Shown here: positions 1 through 6,140 of the stretch, in pieces | How positions within the stretch are numbered: the stretch's first letter is position 1 | How the letters are laid out: each line of letters opens with the position of its first letter | Assembly: GCA_022360235.1 (NCBI GenBank) | Contig: JAKSDE010000309.1 | Location: 1 to 6,140, forward strand | Direction of reading: 5' to 3' | Length of the DNA: 6,140 bases | Source: Cytophagales bacterium | GTDB lineage: Bacteria > Bacteroidota > Bacteroidia > Cytophagales > Amoebophilaceae | Program-made: the position numbers and the translations under genes | Notes under the pieces: generated by a model | Told to the model about the DNA's origin: nothing | Database searches by the model: none | The model's input: only the letters and a program-made list of their open reading frames with translations

Positions 1-1242
1 GATGTAAAAGATGCTTCTCTAAAAGCACCCCCATCGTTAGAGGGTGTGGTCATAGATGTAAAGCTTTTTTCTAGACCTAAAAGGGATAAAAATTCAAGAA
101 CTAAAGCTAAAAAAGAAGTTGAAGTATTGAAGAGAAGGTACGCTAAAGATTTATCAGCCGTAAGAGCAGAAATGATTCAAAAACTCACTACCCTGCTCGG
201 AGGAGAAAAATCGAGGGGCGTTTATCACAAATTTGGCGATGAAATAATCGCTGAAGGAAAGCAGTTTACTGCCAAAACCATCGAGCAAAACCTATTTCCT
301 AGTAAAAATACCTACCGCGATGAGACGAACTACAGCATCCCCGAAGAAGTAAACTTGATTGAAGATGTTATTTTGGAGAAATGGACTGCTAATGAAGAAA
401 AAAATAATCTATTAGAAATCCTCGTCAAAAATTATAATAAAAGAAGAAATGAAATTTCAGGAGACTTTAAAAGGGAAAAATTTGCTTTAGAAGTAGGAGA
501 TGAACTGCCCATAGGAATCACGAAGTTAGCCAAAGTGTATATTGCTAAAAAACGAAAATTAAAAGTAGGCGATAAGATGGCAGGGAGGCATGGTAATAAA
601 GGGGTTGTTTCAAAAATTGTTCGTGAAGAAGATATGCCATTTCTTGCTGATGGTACCCCAGTAGATATTGTCCTCAATCCACTAGGAGTACCTTCACGTA
701 TGAACCTAGGCCAAATCTATGAAACAGTGCTAGGATGGGCAGGATGGAAGCTAGGCAAAAAGTATGCTACACCTATCTTTGATGGCGCTTCTGTGGAGGA
801 AGTAGCTAAAGAGTTGAAAGAAGCAGGATTACCAGAATTCGGAAGAACAGAACTTTATGATGGCCTGACAGGCGATAAGTTTGATCAAAAAGTAACAGTA
901 GGTGTTATCTACATGTTAAAACTAGGCCATCTGGTAGATGATAAAATGCATGCACGCTCTATTGGCCCCTATTCGTTGATTACCCAACAGCCTTTGGGGG
1001 GTAAAGCACAATTTCGTGGTCAGCGTTTTGGGGAAATGGAGGTATGGGCACTCGAAGCCTTTGGGGCAGCGCACATACTACAAGAAATCCTGACTACAAA
1101 ATCAGATGATGTGATAGGACGCGCAAGAGCTTACGAAGCCATTGTGAAAGGTGAAAACATTGCTAAACCACATCTACCAGAATCATTTAATGTACTCATT
1201 CATGAGCTAAGAGGTTTAGGATTAGAAATTACTGTAAAGTAA
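1..1242 (+). CDS. rpoB: DNA-directed RNA polymerase subunit beta, C-terminal part (5' end outside window)
   Basis: This is the C-terminal 413 residues of the beta subunit, which with beta' forms the catalytic centre of RNA polymerase. The frame is open from base 1 (it begins [15 protein letters not shown]), so the GTG at 46 is internal and not a start. Visible landmarks, numbered from the first codon here, are [12 protein letters not shown] at 190-201 with the two conserved active-centre lysines K192 and K200, then [19 protein letters not shown], then the [11 protein letters not shown] and QPLGGKAQF blocks, and finally [21 protein letters not shown], the C-terminal clamp-proximal region. Residues of about 25-165 form a charged, less conserved segment that matches the longer form known in Bacteroidota. 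The C-terminus ([15 protein letters not shown]) is intact and ends in TAA. One oddity is R339 in [10 protein letters not shown], where glycine is usual. The rifampicin-binding region is upstream of the window. rpoC follows after 216 bases. Identification is near certain. Confidence 0.98.
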   Translation, partial: DVKDASLKAPPSLEGVVIDVKLFSRPKRDKNSRTKAKKEVEVLKRRYAKDLSAVRAEMIQKLTTLLGGEKSRGVYHKFGDEIIAEGKQFTAKTIEQNLFPSKNTYRDETNYSIPEEVNLIEDVILEKWTANEEKNNLLEILVKNYNKRRNEISGDFKREKFALEVGDELPIGITKLAKVYIAKKRKLKVGDKMAGRHGNKGVVSKIVREEDMPFLADGTPVDIVLNPLGVPSRMNLGQIYETVLGWAGWKLGKKYATPIFDGASVEEVAKELKEAGLPEFGRTELYDGLTGDKFDQKVTVGVIYMLKLGHLVDDKMHARSIGPYSLITQQPLGGKAQFRGQRFGEMEVWALEAFGAAHILQEILTTKSDDVIGRARAYEAIVKGENIAKPHLPESFNVLIHELRGLGLEITVK

Positions 1243-1458
1243 GTAAGAAGCACAAATCAGCCCCATTGAAGGGCTAACGTTCGTATTTCTAAATGATAAA
1301 CAAAACTTGACGCTTATCCGTTTTAATACCAAGGTACAAACGCTCATTTTAAAACGGAGAAACATTCAATTTCCTTGAAAAATGGTATACGTGCTTACTA
1401 CAGATTTTTTTAAAGGCTTCTTCACAGCGAGTATCAAAGTGACAACTTAATAATAATT
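1243..1458. other. rpoB-rpoC intergenic spacer (216 bases)
   Basis: No convincing gene is present. The spacer contains a weak 5-base-pair hairpin just after the rpoB stop (AGCCC/GGGCT, 1259-1275, 7-base loop, no T tract) and a strong inverted repeat at 1317-1358, listed separately. It also contains a small inverted repeat TTCAA/TTGAA at 1365-1379. A 22-codon open frame at 1382-1450 starts with ATG (MVYVLTTDFF...) and closes with three consecutive in-frame TAA codons at 1448-1456, directly before the rpoC ATG. I see no TAnnTTTG promoter element on the plus strand, so read-through from rpoB is the simplest source of rpoC transcript. The region before the rpoC start is A/T-rich and lacks a Shine-Dalgarno sequence, as is common in Bacteroidota. 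Confidence 0.7.
1317..1358. repeat. Perfect 10-base inverted repeat in the rpoB-rpoC spacer
   Basis: TCCGTTTTAA (1317-1326) is the exact reverse complement of TTAAAACGGA (1349-1358), separated by 22 bases. After one mismatch the pairing continues for two more bases on the outside (TT at 1314-1315 with AA at 1360-1361), giving 12 of 13 pairs. The loop begins with a smaller symmetric element, TACC-AA-GGTA (1327-1336). The direct near-repeat ACGCTTAT/ACGCTCAT (1310-1317 and 1340-1347) overlaps the arms. The arrangement could fold as an RNA stem in the rpoBC transcript or act as a protein site on DNA. No T tract follows, so it does not look like an intrinsic terminator. The function is unknown. 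Confidence 0.6.
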
Positions 1459-4400
1459 ATGCTATTTAGGAAAGATAAAAAAGTTATTAGTGATTTCTCA
1501 GAAATTATAATAAGCCTTGCTTCACCAGAAGCAATCTTAGAACGATCTCAAGGAGAAGTCACACAACCTGAGACAATCAATTATAGAACTTACAAGCCAG
1601 AGATGAAGGGCTTATTTTGTGAAAGAATCTTTGGGCCTGTAAAAGACTGGGAATGTCATTGTGGAAAATATAAAAGAATTAGATATAAAGGAATCATATG
1701 TGATAGATGTGGTGTTGAGGTCACTGAGAGAAAGGTGAGAAGGGAAAGAATGGGACACATTGAGCTGGTCGTACCTGTAGCACATATTTGGTACTTTAGA
1801 TCCTTACCCAATAAAATCGGCTACCTACTTGGATTACCTACCAAAAAACTTGATCAAATCATTTATTATGAAAGATATGTAGTTATTCAGCCAGGTGTAA
1901 AGGAAGAGGAGGGCGTAAGTTATATGGAACTCCTTACTGAGGATGAATACTTAGATATCATAGAAAAGCTTCCTCGACAAAACCAGCTCTTAGAAGATGA
2001 TGACCCCCATAAATTCATTGCTAAGATGGGAGCGGAAGCCTTAGAAATGATTTTGGCCAGACTCGATTTAGATGATTTATCCTATAAACTAAGAGATCAA
2101 GCAGCGAATGATACCTCGCAACAGAGAAAGACAGAAGCCCTGAAACGATTAAACGTAGTAGAAGCTTTCAGAGATGCAAAAACAAGAATAGAAAATAGGC
2201 CTGAATGGATGATCATTCGAATGGTTCCTGTCATTCCGGCTGAACTAAGACCGCTAGTTCCGCTAGAAGGAGGTAGATTCGCTACTTCTGACCTCAATGA
2301 TCTTTATAGAAGAGTAATTATTAGAAATAATCGCCTGAAAAGACTAATCGATATCAAGGCACCTGAAGTAATTCTCAGAAATGAAAAAAGAATGCTTCAA
2401 GAAGCAGTCGACTCCTTGTTTGATAACTCAAGAAAAGTGAATGCTGTTCTTTCTGAAGGAAGCCGACCTTTGAAGTCGCTCAGTGACTTGTTGAAAGGGA
2501 AACAAGGACGATTCCGTCAGAACCTGCTAGGAAAACGCGTTGACTACTCAGGTAGATCAGTAATCGTTGTAGGACCTGAATTAAAATTACATGAATGTGG
2601 TCTACCTAAAGATATGGCAGCAGAGCTCTTTAAACCCTTCATCATCAGAAAACTTATTGAGCGGGGTGTTGTCAAAACAGTGAAATCTGCTAAAAAAATT
2701 GTCGATAAAAAGACCCCTGTTGTTTGGGATATCTTGGAAAATGCACTAAAAGGTCACCCTGTATTACTCAACCGAGCTCCCACACTTCATAGGCTTGGAA
2801 TTCAAGCTTTTCAGCCCAAGCTTATTGAAGGAAAAGCTATTCAACTACATCCGCTCGTTTGTACAGCGTTTAATGCCGACTTTGATGGCGACCAGATGGC
2901 TGTACACGTACCCTTAGGGCAAGAAGCTATTGCAGAAGCATCGCTATTGATGTTATCTTCCCATAATATTCTTAGTCCTGCCAATGGAGCACCCATTGCA
3001 GTACCTTCCAAAGATATGGTACTAGGACTCTACTATATAACAAAAGGTAGGAAAAGTCTTCCAGCACATCCTGTGAAAGGAGAAGGCATGACCTTTTACG
3101 CTCCAGAAGAAGTAATTGTAGCGATCAATAGTGGTCAGGTGTCTAAGCATGCTTACATTAAAGTAAAAGCTAAGGTAAGGGATGAGAAGGGAGCATGGGT
3201 CGAAAAATTGATCGATACAGTAGCAGGTAGAGTCATTTTTAACCAATATGTTCCCCAGGAAGTAGGTTTTGTGAACGAACTACTTACTAATAAAAAACTA
3301 CAAGCTATTACTACCCAAATATACAAACAAACAGGTACAGCACGTACTGCTCAATTTTTAGATGATATCAAAGAACTAGGCTTTCAATCTTCTTACAAAG
3401 GGGGCTTAACCATGGCTTTGGATGATGTAAAAATTCCAGCAGCCAAAGATGAACTAGTGGAGCAAGCAAAGCAAGAGGTGGATACAGTCTGGAGTAATTA
3501 CCTCATGGGACTTATCACAGATAATGAACGATACAACCAAGTAATTGACATATGGACACGTATCAACACCCAAATCACCAACTCGCTCATGGAACAGTTA
3601 GAAAAAGACCAACAAGGCTTTAACTCTATTTACATGATGATGCACTCTGGAGCCAGAGGATCTAGAGAACAGGTACGTCAATTAGGAGGAATGCGAGGGC
3701 TGATGGCAAAACCACAGAAAAGCTTGCAAGGCTCTGTCGGAGAAATTATTGAAAACCCCATCCTCTCTAACTTCAAAGAAGGGTTGGATGTGCTCGAGTA
3801 TTTCATCTCTACCCACGGCGCGCGAAAGGGTTTGGCCGATACAGCACTTAAAACAGCAGATGCGGGCTATCTAACTAGAAGATTAGTAGATGTAGCACAA
3901 GATGCAATTATTACAGAAGAAGATTGTGGAACACTAAGAGGGCTTGTTGTTACAGCCTTAAAAGATAATGACGAAATCGTTGAATCACTTTCTGAAAGAA
4001 TACTAGGAAGAGTCTCTGTTCATGATGTCTATGACCCTATTACCAATGCGTTGATCATTCCTGGGGGAGCAGAGATTACCGAAGAATTGGCTGCTAAGGT
4101 CGATCAAGCAAGTGTGGAAGAAGTTGAGATAAGATCTGTATTAACTTGCGAAGCCGAGCAAGGCGTGTGCGCCAATTGTTATGGTAGAAATCTGGCTACC
4201 GGTAAAATGGTACAAATAGGCGAAACAGTAGGTGTAATCGCAGCCCAGTCTATTGGTGAGCCTGGTACACAGTTGACTTTGAGAACCTTCCACGTGGGAG
4301 GTACTGCCTCTAATATTGCCGTCGAAGCAAAAATACAAGCAAAATTTGATGGTATCGTAGAATTTGAAGGGGTGAGGTCAGTAAAAACAACCAGTAGTGA

Positions 4401-5778
4401 AGAAGATAAAATGGAGGTTGTGATGGGAAGGTCGGGCGAGATTAAGATTATCAATACTAAAACAAAGAAAGTCTTAGTAACTAACCACGTACCTTATGGC
4501 GCATACTTGAAAGTAAAAGAAGGTGAAAAAGTGAAAAAAGGGCAAGAGCTATGTTATTGGGATCCTTACAACGCAGTCATACTCTCTGCACTGAATGGTA
4601 AAGCTGAATTCGAAGCCATAGAGGAAGGTATTACTTACAGAGAAGAATATGACGAACAAACAGGCCATAGAGAGAAAGTAATCATTGACTCAAGAGATAA
4701 AACTAAAAATCCTACGATCATCGTTAAAGGCAATAAAGAGGAGGTTGCTTCCTATAGTATTCCCTTAGGAGCACACTTAGTTGTCAAAGAAGGGGAGGAG
4801 ATCGAAGCTGGGAAAATCTTAGCGAAGATTCCTAGAACAATGAGTAAATCTCGAGATATTACCGGAGGGCTTCCTAGAGTGACCGAACTCTTTGAAGCAC
4901 GAAACCCATCTAATCCAGCCATAGTAAGTGAAATTGATGGGGTAGTAACCTACGGTAACATCAAGCGAGGTAGCCGTGAAATACTTATTGAGTCAAAAGA
5001 GGGGGTAAAGAAGAAGTACCTTGCATCACTCTCTAAGCATATCTTAGTACAAGACAATGACTATGTCAAAGCAGGCTATCCATTGTCTGATGGATCAATT
5101 ACGCCAGCCGACATTCTAGCCATTAAAGGACCTACAGCGGTTCAAGAGTACCTAGTAGATGAAATTCAGGAAGTCTATCGTTTACAAGGGGTGAAAATTA
5201 ATGACAAACACATTGAAGTAATTGTAAGGCAGATGATGCAGAAGGTCGAGATCATCGAGCCAGGAGATACTACCTTCTCGACCGGACAGATTGTGGATAA
5301 GTTCCTGTTTAGAGAAGAAAACGATAAAATCCTTGACAAAAAGGTAGTTACTGATCCAGGTGACTCAGGCTTACTAAAAGTAGGGCAAATTATTAGTACA
5401 AGAAAACTAAGAGAAGAGAACGCTAACTTAAAGCGTCTAAGCTTGCAACCAGTACAAGTAAGAGAGGCAGAACCAGCTGTTTCTCAGTCCAAACTTCAAG
5501 GTATTACCCAGGCCTCGCTAGGCACAGAGAGCTTCATGTCAGCCGCATCCTTCCAGGAAACAACGAAAGTACTAAGCGAAGCAGCTATTCGAGCTAAAAG
5601 AGACACTTTGAAAGGATTAAAAGAAAATGTAGTTGTCGGACATTTAGTACCTGCTGGAACAGGTTTAAGAGAATACAACAAACTGATCGTCGGGTCTAAA
5701 GAAGAATATGAAGCACTCGTAGCCTCTAAAGAAGCCTTCCAGAAAAAACAGCATCAAGCTAAAACGTTGAAAGCGTAG
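1459..5778 (+). CDS. rpoC: DNA-directed RNA polymerase subunit beta', complete
   Basis: This is the beta' subunit (1439 residues, the usual size for Bacteroidota). It forms the clamp and holds the catalytic magnesium of RNA polymerase. Landmarks in order are: the N-terminal zinc site C66, C68, C81, C84; [12 protein letters not shown] at 356-367; [10 protein letters not shown] from 438; the catalytic motif NADFDGDQ at 472-479 with D474, D476 and D478; [16 protein letters not shown] from 729; and the bridge helix from G791 to D815. The second zinc site is C823, C897, C904, C907. The first trigger helix is at about 935-948 (R942, catalytic H945; L941 stands where E. coli has Met), and the second starts at [14 protein letters not shown], 1135-1148. 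Between the trigger helices lies a large insertion with two similar barrel-like modules. The ATG start fits the family N-terminus ([16 protein letters not shown]), with no Shine-Dalgarno sequence. The TAG stop lies inside the first unit of a heptamer array. All key residues are present. Confidence 0.99.
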   Translation: MLFRKDKKVISDFSEIIISLASPEAILERSQGEVTQPETINYRTYKPEMKGLFCERIFGPVKDWECHCGKYKRIRYKGIICDRCGVEVTERKVRRERMGHIELVVPVAHIWYFRSLPNKIGYLLGLPTKKLDQIIYYERYVVIQPGVKEEEGVSYMELLTEDEYLDIIEKLPRQNQLLEDDDPHKFIAKMGAEALEMILARLDLDDLSYKLRDQAANDTSQQRKTEALKRLNVVEAFRDAKTRIENRPEWMIIRMVPVIPAELRPLVPLEGGRFATSDLNDLYRRVIIRNNRLKRLIDIKAPEVILRNEKRMLQEAVDSLFDNSRKVNAVLSEGSRPLKSLSDLLKGKQGRFRQNLLGKRVDYSGRSVIVVGPELKLHECGLPKDMAAELFKPFIIRKLIERGVVKTVKSAKKIVDKKTPVVWDILENALKGHPVLLNRAPTLHRLGIQAFQPKLIEGKAIQLHPLVCTAFNADFDGDQMAVHVPLGQEAIAEASLLMLSSHNILSPANGAPIAVPSKDMVLGLYYITKGRKSLPAHPVKGEGMTFYAPEEVIVAINSGQVSKHAYIKVKAKVRDEKGAWVEKLIDTVAGRVIFNQYVPQEVGFVNELLTNKKLQAITTQIYKQTGTARTAQFLDDIKELGFQSSYKGGLTMALDDVKIPAAKDELVEQAKQEVDTVWSNYLMGLITDNERYNQVIDIWTRINTQITNSLMEQLEKDQQGFNSIYMMMHSGARGSREQVRQLGGMRGLMAKPQKSLQGSVGEIIENPILSNFKEGLDVLEYFISTHGARKGLADTALKTADAGYLTRRLVDVAQDAIITEEDCGTLRGLVVTALKDNDEIVESLSERILGRVSVHDVYDPITNALIIPGGAEITEELAAKVDQASVEEVEIRSVLTCEAEQGVCANCYGRNLATGKMVQIGETVGVIAAQSIGEPGTQLTLRTFHVGGTASNIAVEAKIQAKFDGIVEFEGVRSVKTTSSEEDKMEVVMGRSGEIKIINTKTKKVLVTNHVPYGAYLKVKEGEKVKKGQELCYWDPYNAVILSALNGKAEFEAIEEGITYREEYDEQTGHREKVIIDSRDKTKNPTIIVKGNKEEVASYSIPLGAHLVVKEGEEIEAGKILAKIPRTMSKSRDITGGLPRVTELFEARNPSNPAIVSEIDGVVTYGNIKRGSREILIESKEGVKKKYLASLSKHILVQDNDYVKAGYPLSDGSITPADILAIKGPTAVQEYLVDEIQEVYRLQGVKINDKHIEVIVRQMMQKVEIIEPGDTTFSTGQIVDKFLFREENDKILDKKVVTDPGDSGLLKVGQIISTRKLREENANLKRLSLQPVQVREAEPAVSQSKLQGITQASLGTESFMSAASFQETTKVLSEAAIRAKRDTLKGLKENVVVGHLVPAGTGLREYNKLIVGSKEEYEALVASKEAFQKKQHQAKTLKA

Positions 5779-5810
5779 TTTCGAGTTCTGAGTTCCTAGT
5801 TCTTAGTTTC
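5776..5810. repeat. Array of five 7-base units spanning the rpoC stop codon
   Basis: The units are TAGTTTC, GAGTTCT, GAGTTCC, TAGTTCT and TAGTTTC, which fit the consensus [T/G]AGTT[C/T][C/T] with no gaps. The 10-mer TAGTTTCGAG occurs exactly at 5776-5785 and again at 5804-5813, four units apart. The first unit provides the rpoC TAG stop. Read on the minus strand, the array supplies the last four codons (E-T-K-N) and the TAG stop of the convergent small gene. Because seven is not a multiple of three and the units carry TAG on one strand and TAG/TAA on the other, the array closes reading frames from both sides. Short degenerate heptamer arrays of this look are, as I recall, found between genes in some Cytophagales genomes; that needs a genome-wide count. 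Confidence 0.75.
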
Positions 5811-6038
5811 GAGCAGTGCTCTGGAGGGAGCTTCATCTTTTCCTCCTTGCGCCATTTTGGTAACGCTTTCTTTGTACTGTCGTAGCTTCTCTTTGAGCAT
5901 GGCTAAAATTTCGTTGATAGTGATTTTATTTACTTGCTCTTCTTCACTTAAGGTGGCTTCTTCTCGTTCATTGAGTCTAGTCGCTTCTTCTAGCAGATAG
6001 TGAACAAACGTCTTACCCTCATTGTCGCGAATTTTCAT
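5796..6038 (-). CDS. Hypothetical small charged helical protein (80 residues)
   Basis: I do not recognise a family. The protein is rich in charge (14 Glu, 2 Asp, 9 Lys, 5 Arg by count), has no Cys or Trp, and shows no signal peptide or membrane segment. Residues of about 10-65 read as two helices (FVHYLLEEATRLNEREEA and INEILAMLKEKLRQYKESV) joined by an acidic linker, so a cytoplasmic helical hairpin or coiled coil is plausible. The ATG is preceded, in gene direction, by AGAAAGAG with a 7-base spacing, a weak purine-rich ribosome site. The gene runs tail-to-tail into rpoC, and its stop is only 18 bases beyond the rpoC stop. Its last four residues and stop codon are read from the heptamer array, so the original C-terminus may have been replaced. 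Codon use looks like an ordinary gene of this genome. It is likely real, but it has no conserved motif to prove it. Confidence 0.6.
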   Translation of the reverse strand: MKIRDNEGKTFVHYLLEEATRLNEREEATLSEEEQVNKITINEILAMLKEKLRQYKESVTKMAQGGKDEAPSRALLETKN

Positions 6039-6060
6039 AACTATACTCTTTCTGATTGAA

Positions 6061-6097
6061 TATGCGGAGTTATTTTTTATATGTGGAGTTATTTTTA
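6061..6097. repeat. Two-copy 18/19-base tandem repeat in a divergent promoter region
   Basis: The first copy is TATGCGGAGTTATTTTTTA (6061-6079). The second is TATGTGGAGTTATTTTTA (6080-6097). They differ by one C/T change and one T in the run, and they are directly adjacent. The pair occupies over half of the 71-base spacer between the minus-strand small gene and the plus-strand gene starting at 6110. The position suits a duplicated operator or an AT-rich upstream element, but slippage duplication without function is equally possible. Confidence 0.65.
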
Positions 6098-6105
6098 TAT
6101 ATTTG
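6098..6105 (+). promoter_or_regulatory. Possible Bacteroidota -7 promoter element (TATATTTG)
   Basis: TATATTTG matches the Bacteroidota primary-sigma -7 consensus TAnnTTTG exactly. About 20 bases upstream, where a TTTG -33 element is expected, there is only a T run (6073-6078), a partial match. The element sits just before the ATG at 6110, so transcription from it would begin at or very near that start codon and give an essentially leaderless message. The match is short and the surroundings are AT-rich, so chance is a real alternative. Confidence 0.35.
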
Positions 6106-6109
6106 TCCT

Positions 6110-6140
6110 ATGAAGTATGAGCCCTTAACCCCGCAACTCA
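6110..6140 (+). CDS. Start of a plus-strand gene, possibly Xaa-Pro aminopeptidase (3' end outside window)
   Basis: An ATG at 6110 opens a frame that stays open to the window end and encodes MKYEPLTPQL. From memory, Bacteroidota aminopeptidase P-type enzymes (M24 family metallopeptidases that remove an N-terminal residue preceding proline) often start MKYxPxxxxLF, and this decapeptide fits well. Only ten residues are visible, so no catalytic residue or domain can be checked. The start is 71 bases from the divergent minus-strand gene. There is no Shine-Dalgarno sequence; the bases just upstream (TTTGTCCT) are instead part of a possible promoter. The existence of a gene here is moderately likely, and the family call is tentative. 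Confidence 0.45.
   Translation, partial: MKYEPLTPQL

Noticed and set aside
46..48. GTG as the start codon of the first gene
   Set aside because: The frame is open back to base 1 and the upstream residues match RpoB, so this is an internal valine codon of a truncated gene.
432..677. Minus-strand open frame of 81 codons inside rpoB
   Set aside because: It is a shadow of the conserved rpoB coding frame, with no recognisable protein features.
1259..1275. AGCCC/GGGCT hairpin shortly after the rpoB stop as an intrinsic terminator
   Set aside because: The stem has only five base pairs and no T tract follows. A terminator here would also cut off rpoC, for which no alternative promoter is visible.
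1307..1329. TTGACG with a downstream TAATAC as a sigma-70-type promoter for rpoC
   Set aside because: The spacing between the two words is about 11 bases, far too short, and Bacteroidota promoters follow a different consensus.
2097..2297. Minus-strand open frame within rpoC
   Set aside because: It is antisense to conserved beta' sequence. The other minus-strand frames in rpoC (3022-3246, 4141-4338, 4179-4454, 5496-5681) were rejected for the same reason.
5823..5849. GGAGG...CCTCC pairing as a terminator for rpoC
   Set aside because: The stem is only five base pairs with a long loop, it has no T tract, and it lies within the coding part of the opposing small gene.

Overview
The window comes from a member of the Bacteroidota, probably of the Cytophagales. 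The evidence is the RNA polymerase sequences, which carry the Bacteroidota form of the RpoB C-terminal region and of full-length RpoC. A moderately AT-rich base composition and an A/T-rich, Shine-Dalgarno-free start for rpoC agree with this. The order-level placement is an inference from remembered family sequences, not from a search.

Layout: (1) 1-1242, plus strand, is the last 413 codons of rpoB; its 5' part lies outside the window. (2) 1243-1458 is a 216-base spacer with no convincing gene. It holds a perfect 10+10 base inverted repeat and a 22-codon open frame just before rpoC. (3) 1459-5778, plus strand, is complete rpoC (1439 residues), with both zinc sites, the catalytic aspartate triad, the bridge helix and the trigger loop intact. 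(4) 5776-5810 is an array of five 7-base units. It supplies the rpoC stop codon and also the last codons and stop of the convergent small gene. (5) 5796-6038, minus strand, is an 80-residue charged, helical protein that I do not recognise. (6) 6039-6109 is a short divergent spacer with two copies of an 18/19-base repeat and a Bacteroidota-type -7 promoter element on the plus strand. (7) 6110 to the window end is the start of another plus-strand gene, whose first ten codons resemble the N-terminus of Bacteroidota Xaa-Pro aminopeptidases.

The two large genes encode the beta and beta' subunits, which together form the RNA polymerase active centre. They are presumably co-transcribed in the usual rpoBC order. 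Most of the window is therefore conserved core genome. I see no mobile element, CRISPR array, tRNA or rRNA, and no new multi-gene system. The less ordinary material is in the non-coding joints: the rpoB-rpoC spacer, the heptamer array at the rpoC end, and the repeat-bearing divergent promoter region.
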